From Polyodon spathula (Eukaryota > Chordata > Actinopteri > Acipenseriformes > Polyodontidae), in the NCBI RefSeq assembly GCF_017654505.1, contig NC_054549.1, forward strand, positions 24,616,647-24,680,646: a stretch of DNA of 64,000 nucleotides. The letters run 5' to 3'. The translations under genes were made by a program, and so were the position numbers. Shown here one piece after another: positions 55,735 through 64,000 of the stretch (position 1 is its first letter; the number at the start of each line of letters is the position of its first letter). A model generated the notes under the pieces. That model saw nothing but the letters and a program-made list of their open reading frames with translations, searched no databases and was not told the origin of the DNA.

Positions 55735-58390
55735 TAGTCAGCAGTAGCTGGGTAGAGATTTATTACAGATCTGATTGAATCTGCAGCTGCTTTCCAGGCC
55801 TGCACAGTCCCCTCCCTGGCTCCATGGACCCGGGCGAGAGAGAGTTCCAAACAAATGATGTCAAGAAAAGCGAGGGTCCAGTGGCGCCATGAAAGGCAGT
55901 GCGGAGGCTGCCAGTGAAGAGCCAACATCTTTTTTGTGGCTGTGAGGCGGGCTAACTAAAGATAGGTCAAAGTAAGAGTCATCATTCAATAATAGAACCA
56001 TAAGAGAGCAATGAATATCATTTTCAAGAATATTAGACAAAGATACCCGTTCCCACACGTCTGGACACTCCCAAAACATGCAAGACAGTGCTCAATGCTC
56101 CCTTGGGAGAAAGTGCACATACAGAGGTAGGGGTGAGCTTCATTTGGTAGCATCTAGGAGGGGTTAATTTTATTCTATGATTGAAATTAAAATGGATTAG
56201 TTGATGATTAGGATTCTTGGAGGCATAATTCAGGTTAGTCCAAACAGTATCTGAACATATTTCTTTGTTTGCAGGAGATGTCCCTATTGCAGATATTATC
56301 AACTACTAGAGGTTTGTATGAGTCCTTTAATAGGTGGATATAAAGTGTGGAAATCAGCCCCCTCGTTTTACCCCATGTGCAGCATATCATTTAATGCATG
56401 AGATGGCAGTTCTGTCCCCCAGGGTACCCCATACACACACATTGCAGAGCAGAGATGAAGATGAAAGAAAAAAGAAGTGCCTCGTAAATTATATTGCAGT
56501 TGTAAATGTTGGAATGTGCAAAGACACTTATCTTTAAAAATATCCCCAAGAGTATAAATCCCTTTGGCCCTCCATTGTGGAAAAGTGACAGCCACCTGAT
56601 AAGAGGGTTAATTTATGAAATATATACAAGTGGGTATGCCATTTTGTTTGAAGTTTTATATGTTTTTCCACTAAGCATCATACAGTAATTAGATGAGACA
56701 TTATGGTGCCGAAGCTTAACTTACATTGTTTGAGGGAAGTTACAGAATAGACTTGAAGTCTATGTGGAAATACTACATTTTCTACTAGCTGTTGCCACAA
56801 GACAGAAATATTAGGATCAAAACTAGACTATGGCAGGTCGCAGGACAAATAATATTTGAAATTTGGCAAAAACAGTCCTCCTACATTTTTCACACAATGT
56901 AATGTAGAACGATTCATATGAGACTGGTTTCCCCTCCCTCCAGCACATTCTTTTTTTTTTTGAGGGTAAAACGGTGTCCCTCGTTACACCATTCAAAGGC
57001 ATTAGGGCAGACTTAGACCAGTTAATGTGGTCAAAAGCTCATATAATGAAAGGACAGCTCAGGGGGCATCAATATCCATAGCCATATAAATGACATGAAT
57101 GAGGTGGCAGACATTGTCTGATGCTAGATGGGTCTTAATAAATCCAGTTTGATCATGATGTATCAATTTGTCATGTGGTCAATGTGAGATCAGCATAGCA
57201 TACATTTTAGCGTCTGAGTTGATTAACGATAGGGGTGATAGCTAACACATAGAGAGGGGTCCTTGTCTTTTTTCAGTAGTAAGGATATGATAGCAGTGTT
57301 AACATCTCTACAAAAACAACCCCTCTCAACAGCCGCCTGCACCATCTCCAGTAATAGGGGTCCCAATTGATCCCAGAAAGTAAGAAAAAATTCAAGTGGT
57401 ATACCACCAAACCCAGGAGATTTACTCTTTCTCATGACCTGCACAGCCTCCCTCATCTCTTCCAAAGTGCCCCGAGTGCAGTGGACTCCTCATCTGAGAG
57501 CAAAATTGAGAGTTTATTTGTACAGGGTCAGACAGTAGTGTGGATTTGACAGATGAAATATCGGCAAATCGCTCATTGCTGTGAAGCCTTATGGCTAGTA
57601 GATGACTAGCTCTGCTACCATTAAAATAATAGTTTTGTCTAGCCCTATGAATAAGGATTTCTGAGCGATATCTGAGTAAGAGATTAAGTTCTTTTCTGAT
57701 AAACTCTAGTTCAAGTTCAATGGCTTCAGAGAAATTGGTTCTGTAGAGTACGTTCTAAAAAAGCTACTGTGGTTTCCAATGCTTTGATTTTACTATGATG
57801 AGTCTTGTTAATATTAGCAGCAAATAAAGTAGAAGTATATTTAATAAATCCCTTAATTGAATCCCACAAGATACAGGAGTCATCTACAGTACCATGATTG
57901 ACGTCAAGAAAGTTTAGATTGAAACAGTACTCGGAAGGATTCATTTTTGTAATAATGTGGTATTGAAGTGCCATCTTGTAACTTGAGTTTACAAAAATTT
58001 GCAGGGTGATCTGAGAGTGACATAGGGAGTATTTTAACATTATGTACCTCAGAAAAAAAGATTTAGAAGCGGGAATGAAATCAATCCTAGAAAAGGACTT
58101 GTGCCTAAAGGAAAAGAAGGTATCATTTTTTAATGGATGGGTTAACCACACACCAGTTATCAACTAAACCCAAGTCAGAAATAAAAGTTTTTAAGGTGGA
58201 AGATGGGAGAAGCTGTGTTCTTCCCTATTGTAGACCCGATCTGTCACACGTTCATATCAGCTCCAAGGATTCATTTAAAATTTGACAGATCTAACATTAA
58301 TTTGGTCAGTGAATTAAAAAATCCTACTGCAAACACAGTGGGGGCGTAAACTGAGAAAAAGGCAATTTTTTTTACCCAAGATTATAATTA
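55735..58390 (-). pseudogene. L1-type LINE ORF2 relic (endonuclease, RT, C-terminus), antisense
   Basis: The reading runs from high to low coordinates on the minus strand. The endonuclease C-terminal part lies at about 58390-58020 (KIAFFSVYAPT, then FFSFRHKSFSRIDFIPASKS). A linker at 57726-57960 follows. RT blocks are VMRKSKSPGFGGIPLEFFLT (about 57440), AIISLLLKKDKDPS (about 57280) and DQTGFIKTHLASDNVCHLIH (about 57110-57160). The C-terminal region reads NPNHQLIHFNF (about 56210), MFWECPDVWERVSL (about 56079) and PPHCLSWRHWTLAFLDIICL (about 55905). The order and content fit L1/Tx1-type ORF2. It is broken by many frameshifts and stops and lacks a clear poly(A) tail. Confidence 0.85.
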
Positions 58391-58822
58391 GGGGTCTACT
58401 TAAATCTCTGCAAATTTACATATTTTTCACGGGTAGGTTGCAGAATAAAATTAGGTGTCGCAGACATTTCACGGACCTGTTTAAACATTAAATAAAGTAC
58501 TTCAGAACACTTTAAAGCCTAAAAAAATAACAGGGTGCTGTCATCTAAGGCAAGCATGCAACAGCCCCCTGCAGTTGACTTGCCCATACATTGAAACTGC
58601 ATGTTCTGCATCCACTGAATTGATATGAAGTGTAAAGGCGCGCACACACCAAATGCAACGCGATTTTTTCTGGGACGACACCACAAATTCTCTGCGAAAA
58701 TACAGTGCACACTACAAGCGATCACAGAAACTACGTGACAGCTGGAAATTTGCTATTTCTTTCAGAAAGTATGATTACTAACAAACGCAATAGAAAATGG
58801 CTTACTATTATAGTTCAGGGAA
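58391..58822. other. Unassigned spacer
   Basis: Nothing recognised before the trinucleotide palindrome. Confidence 0.45.

Positions 58823-58910
<88 letters not shown>
58823..58910. repeat. (ATT)n(AAT)n self-complementary microsatellite
   Basis: An ATT tract of about 36 bases meets an AAT tract of about 52 bases, forming a long AT-only hairpin. Confidence 0.97.
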
Positions 58911-58911
<1 letters not shown>

Positions 58912-58957
58912 CTACATAAAAAATTAAATACACACAAGAGGTGGGCACTCCGTCACT
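58911..58957 (-). mobile_element. LTR end fragment, same family as 43091-43615
   Basis: CACACAAGAGGTGGGCACTC and CGTCAC match the right end of the solo LTR at 43091-43615 (ACACAAGGGGTGGGCACCCC then GTCACA). Only the terminal 40-50 bases are present. Confidence 0.7.
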
Positions 58958-61653
58958 AACTGAAACTGCTTGATTTCAAACCACATGACATGACGCTGTT
59001 CTCTGATTGGTCATTTTCAAACCTTTCTAATCCAAATATATTTTCCGAAAGCAAAAATTAATACAGGTCCCTAAATGACATATTGGAATTGTTTGTGGTT
59101 TGGTACATCTTTTTTTTTTTTTTCCTTTCTGAAATCCTACTGATCTTTGACAAGCTAGCCCGGGATGTTCTGCCTTGTTAAATCACACCATGTTTATTTA
59201 TGACAAATGTTAAAGTCAAACTGTTAATCATGTGATTACTCTGGCAAATGTTTTGTAGCTTTGCATTGATCAGTCTGTTATAACCGCCCCCATATGTGCT
59301 GCAATAAGCGCAGCCTCTGCTTTATTCTTAAATGAATAGCAGTAAGCCTGGCCAGGTCAGCTCGATTTCTGATATTCAAATTTAAAGTTTTCAAATTTGT
59401 TCTGTGACTTTTTTTTAATTAAGATTGCCTATTTTTTTAAAGAAACTCTCCAGGCATTGATTTAAATGCATAAAAGAATTCAATATTTTGAAACGGTGCC
59501 TTAACTGTGTCTTTTTATGGTGTGCTGGTTCGTAGAAGTTTTCTAGGTCTGCTATGCATTTTTTCCCTGGTATGTTCTTCATTTTTGACCCTTTTGGCTG
59601 TCCGTAGTTGGGGGCGGGGCTTATTACCCCTTGCTCTTTGCCGGCCAGTTAAAAAAGAGAACCAGCTAGGTAACAGAGGGCGGCTTTTGGTAGATGAGGA
59701 GTTTCATTTTGTTAGTCTGTGTTTTAAAGGCATTTCTATTCATTTGTTGAGCAGTATTTTATTTTGCTACTCGAGTCAAAATCTTCTGCTGTGTTTAGAT
59801 TTTGCTACGTGCACAGCCAAGCTAACTAACTGTTTCTTTTGTCTGTATTGTGTTTTTTTGTGACTTTTCTTGCGCTGTTTTGGATCCTTGTTTTTTTGCT
59901 GAGGAATACCATTTGCCTGGACTTATAAAACTACATAGTTTAAAGGAATTTGAAGGAAAGACCTCTACATAGTGGATTGCAAACAACCTCTGGGTGAGAT
60001 CAAACCTTTTGTTTCATTTTTGTATTTGCAGTTTTTCTTGAATGACCATTTTGTTTTTTCACTGGATTCTTGATTTTTTTTTTTGGAGTATTTCATGAAA
60101 CTTTTCTTTTTGGATTTGTTTTGTTTTTCATGAAGACTGAACTGGTTAGATTATAATTAACCATTCTCTGCTACCAACTGAACTTTACACTTTATGCATT
60201 GTGTGCTTCGGCTTTGCAAGTGTTGATAGTGTTTGCTGTTATGTTGTTTAATGTGTTCGATGCTCATATGGTTCTTGTTTCACATTCATGTTCTAGACTT
60301 ACTTCCAGTAAACGTTTTTTGGGCTAAGCATACTTCTCAGGTCCCCTTTAAATCCCTCTTTTACGCTGTAACTTATTACTTGCTGATTCCAAAAAAATTT
60401 GAATGCTTGTTTATGGATTCAGTATATGCATATGATCTATGTGTCTAGTAGGAATACTAAGGAAGTTTGTTACAAGTCGTCAGTTACCAACATGCTGTAA
60501 CCAGGTTTGAGGTTTTAACTTATATTCATAGCAACAATTCCAATTTTAGTGCTAAGAATGTTCTATCTTGGTCTACAGACATTATAACAATCTATGCCTT
60601 GTGGGATTCATTAGCATTTACTTTGAGAAGTAGTGGAACTATTTGTCTGAAATCCAGTCTACAAACAGGATGAAAATGTAAAGAAACTGCTATCATTTTA
60701 AAAATGCCTTGTAATGTTAGCAACAGACAAACAGACAAACTCAGAAGGAGCTCTAACCAGACTGGAATGTGTGCAGTTGACAAGCTGAGCCTTGTACACT
60801 TGAGGGGTGGCTTTTGGTATAGTGTAACTTTGGCTTCAAAGGGATTGGTTATACAGAGTATCATCTTCATTAATCTTTGTACTGTATATCCATGCCCAAA
60901 ACCAAATTCATGCCCACACCCACATACAGTCACCTTTCAGCCATTGAGCTGTCACTCTCCCTCCTTCAATTCATATCCCTCATCCTTCTCTAATCAACAG
61001 TTTTATTCAGTTACCCCATGGTGAACTGCACAGGGTCTATTGGCCAGGCTGTGGACCCTATTGTACCATATTCCTTAATCACCAAATAAAAACAATTTAT
61101 TGCAAATTCTGTGTTCAGTGGGTTTGTCCTGAACTACTGAACAAATGTTATTTTGATAATACATATGAAGTATTATCCTGTCAAGTGTGTCATCATGTAT
61201 AAAAGTATTTAATGACAAAACATAGAAGGGATAAATTAGAACAAACAAAATACATGTTCTACTCTTCTTTTAGCTAACAGTGATTTATTTAACCACTGTT
61301 TCCAGAATTCAGAATTTATAAATATCAGATTTATGTGGGTGTGGATGTTACCTGATTTTTTTTCTAAACTCTGAGTATTTGACACTAGAGGACTACAATG
61401 CATTAGGATTTGAATAACGCAAGATGACAGGAATGTGACAGTCCTGAATTTGCTCAGACACAGTTTCACTTTTAATTGTTCTCTTAATTTAACTGTAGCT
61501 CTGTCTAATGCTTACACTGAGCGCTTCATATTACACAGAGCTGCTGTGACATTCAGTACCAGGGGTTGATGGCTGCATGTCACTTAGTGTGAAATGAGCA
61601 AGTCTTTTTGAACCAGAGTCCCTTTTCAGGTAATTATCTCTTGCCAGCAGTGT
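58958..61653. other. Non-coding stretch, nothing firmly recognised
   Basis: Open frames at 59507-59863 and 60704-61024 are T-rich or have no known domain. GGGGGCGGGGCTTATTACCC near 59609 is a GC-box-like site of unknown meaning. Confidence 0.45.
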
Positions 61654-61750
61654 TGTGTGAAATTTAATTACTTTAAATTTAAAAGAAAGTTGATGTGGAA
61701 GTAAATAAGACAATTACTTCACAGAGTAATTTTAAAAAGGTCCTTTATTA

Positions 61751-61803
<53 letters not shown>

Positions 61804-62258
61804 GTTACATACACAGATGCTATACTGCGAATGATATCCCTAACGGGACACAACCCAACAAGGTTACATACAAAGATTATATTAATCACAGATCAATACA
61901 ATCCATGAGACGCGACTGAACTAATTCTTACCCTTCCAAGCGGATCGGGAGAGCCCTTCGACCCTGGTAAGAGAAAGCAGCTGTCTCCAAGAAATTACCG
62001 AGCAGGACTGCGCGCTAATCCTCACGGCTGACTCTCATCAGAGCAGAGGAGAACCCCGTCCTTTATAACTTACCAAGTTAGGCTTTTGCATGCGAGAGAG
62101 TAATTGGCCAGATCACTCCCTCGAGGCTTGGCCCTCTGAATAAACTATTCCTTTCCCTAGAACATTCTAACCAAAACAAGTTATATAAACGTGACAAAAA
62201 CAAGTTATATAAGATATGGGGTTATTATAGGGCAAAGGCAAAGATGAACTCTAACACA
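61654..62258 (-). mobile_element. Solo-LTR-like repeat, minus orientation
   Basis: The termini TGTGTGAAAT (61654) and CTCTAACACA (62249-62258) are inverted and in TG...CA form. On the minus strand GTTATAAAGGACGG (about 62065) gives a TATA box, and AATAATAAAGGACC (about 61745) a polyadenylation signal in the right order. An AC tract (61754-61800) lies inside. No target duplication was found, so the call is inferred from ends and signals. Confidence 0.48.
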
Positions 62259-64000
62259 CTTTTTTTTTTTTTATTACAAGCAGTCCTGTCAAAAACTCAA
62301 ACTTTTTTTTTTCTGTAAATGTGTTTCACAGAGATTAGCAGCCAGGGTTATGGTTTGTATCCTGGATTTAGCAGGGCATCTTGTTTTAAACATCTGGTAT
62401 TACACAAGGCAAAATAAATCTATTGAGCATTTTTGTTTGTGGGCAAAATACTAAGGAGGTGCTTTGAGGGATTAGTCTATGCAAGTTATTGACAGCATTG
62501 TGGTTCTTATGAAGGTATGTGAGATTTAACAAGCTGTATCTGTACTAAAAAAACAGCACTATTCCAACAGATCTGTTGGGAATCTGTACATCAAATGGTA
62601 AAGCCCAATATTTCCTCCATGGTATAACAAGTTGTCAAAGTAACAAGTGCAATAGCAATCCCAAAGTTTACTGTTCAATTGGTATTCTGTGGCAGCTGAA
62701 TATGCGTTTAATTCCATGAAAGTTTCCATGGAAACTAGCAAATTACATGCCTACAAATACTGGTGGTGTTGTCTTGTTTTTAAATTAGATGTGAAAGCAC
62801 TTCAGTGTATTTCATTCAATAAGCAACGACCTGACACGGAGGGCATTACCTAGCATTATAAAACAGATTGTTAGAATGCTGCATGCTGATTGGCCCATCA
62901 GGGTTCCAAAGAGTTACAATATCCAGCATAGTGTCATGACTAGGAACTACTTGGGAACAAAGGCAAATCACTGCACCTGTGCTAACCATGTATCACTATG
63001 CCACCAAAATCAAAGAAAACACCTGTCAAAATACCTGCTGTCATGGAAGATACTGAAGACATCAAGGTGTCTTCTCATCTTCCAGTTTATATTAATCTAT
63101 ATAAAGTCAATGAAAAAAAAAAAAAAAATTAGAAAAATGCAACAGCTGTTTGAAGTGGTGATATCAAACACAAAAGCCCAAGTTAGGAGAAGCAATTGGG
63201 GAAACCTTGTCAAACAAATAGGCACAATAGGAAAGGTGCTGGGGCTCAACATTCACAAAATTGTTGCTTCTAACTTGGCTTCTTTTTTTGATCGCTCCAC
63301 TTTACATTGAAATGCTCATTCCCTTATCTGCTGGGTTATGCCAGAATAAAGATGCTGAGACACATGTGCCAAGGGAAGTGCTCAACACAGACTGAAGTGT
63401 TCTTGGTTATCCTTACAAGCACTACTACAGAAAGAAAGACGGACAGGGAATGGAAGAGGCGTCATCACAGGCACAGACAAGTATGCTTTGGAAAGACACC
63501 CAGACAACATGCAGGTAAGGCACAAGTAGATGAGGGCACACATGGATAGGTATTTAGCCCATACCTACAGTAGCATCCACAGCAAGAAGAGAGTGTCCTG
63601 AAGTAACACCCCATCCGTGCTGTATGAGAATGGAAGCTAATTGGTCATTCCTGTTGTCCACAGTAATTTTGCTTTTCTGCACAGCAGTAAACTTGGCATT
63701 GTGTCGCTTTGTAATGGTCCCGTCTGGTTTGAACTGCAATCATTCTTCTTACTGACTGAATAAGTTCACGTTTCATGATTGGAGAAGTTTTGCATTGCCA
63801 AAATTTGCTACCAAGAATCGTTGCCCATTTGTCAGTTCTATAAACAAGTTCTTCCAAACACATGGAATCTGTACCAGCAGGTACATGTAGAGGGAAACCA
63901 TACAACACCTGTCGGTTTGATGAGCAGCAGTTACACCTACTACATAGAATATCATGTCTTATTGTGACTGAAACCGTGCAAGATACTTCAGGACAAACAA
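62259..64000. other. Non-coding stretch with unrecognised open frames
   Basis: Open frames at 62876-63310 (+), 63307-63549 (+) and 63554-63955 (-) overlap on both strands. I recognise no domain in any. The minus-strand pieces change frame among themselves, which argues against a live gene. Confidence 0.35.

Noticed and set aside
63554..63955. Minus-strand protein gene near the window end
   Set aside because: The three short frames overlap and disagree in phase, with no recognised motif.

Overview
This window looks like nuclear DNA of a vertebrate, most likely a ray-finned fish. It has one recognisable host exon in a very large AT-rich non-coding landscape. That landscape holds Tc1-type, hAT-type and piggyBac-type DNA transposons, Ty3/gypsy pol fragments, solo-LTR-like repeats, tRNA-derived SINEs with L2-like tails, L1-type LINE remains and many dinucleotide and trinucleotide microsatellites. 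A non-teleost fish such as a sturgeon would fit the repeat mix, but that is a guess from style, not a demonstrated assignment. Nothing points to a bacterial or viral genome: there are no operons, no dense ORFs, no CRISPR array and no tRNA or rRNA genes.

The only host coding sequence I can support is the first coding exon of a group III metabotropic glutamate receptor, best matched to grm7, at 31737-32240 on the + strand. It ends in phase 0 at a strong splice donor. A CpG-enriched stretch upstream (about 30540-31210) is the best candidate promoter and 5' UTR. Everything from 32241 to the end of the window would then be the start of a very long intron 1, and everything before about 30 kb would be upstream intergenic DNA.

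Upstream layout: a gypsy pol fragment (3031-4340), a Tc1 remnant (4525-5041), an LTR-like repeat (6145-6633), SINEs (8218-8407, 11615-11865), and a second gypsy pol relic (13340-16370). A 777-bp solo LTR sits at the codons for that relic's catalytic YLDD motif, with a 5-bp target duplication. Then come a piggyBac-like MITE (17231-17858), a GGTGCC-rich irregular repeat region (18950-20170), another LTR-like repeat (21236-21710), a direct repeat flanking a LINE RT fragment (22798-24456), and a truncated Tc1 abutting a hAT relic (24581-26440).

Downstream layout (intron 1): a near-complete palindromic MITE (33798-33940), a degenerate Tc1 (35245-36852), a hAT transposase relic (37419-39300), a solo LTR with 5-bp duplication nested in a DNA-transposon remnant (42748-44703), a SINE (45000-45425), a Tc1 copy (46374-47648), a second piggyBac-like MITE (48459-49024), a SINE and a small MITE (50885-51393), an antisense Tc1 (51664-53583), a V-SINE-like copy (54773-55065), an antisense L1-type ORF2 relic (55735-58390) and a further LTR-like repeat (61654-62258). 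All transposon genes seen are broken. I found no undescribed functional system; the most informative signals are nested insertions and paired copies of short non-autonomous elements.
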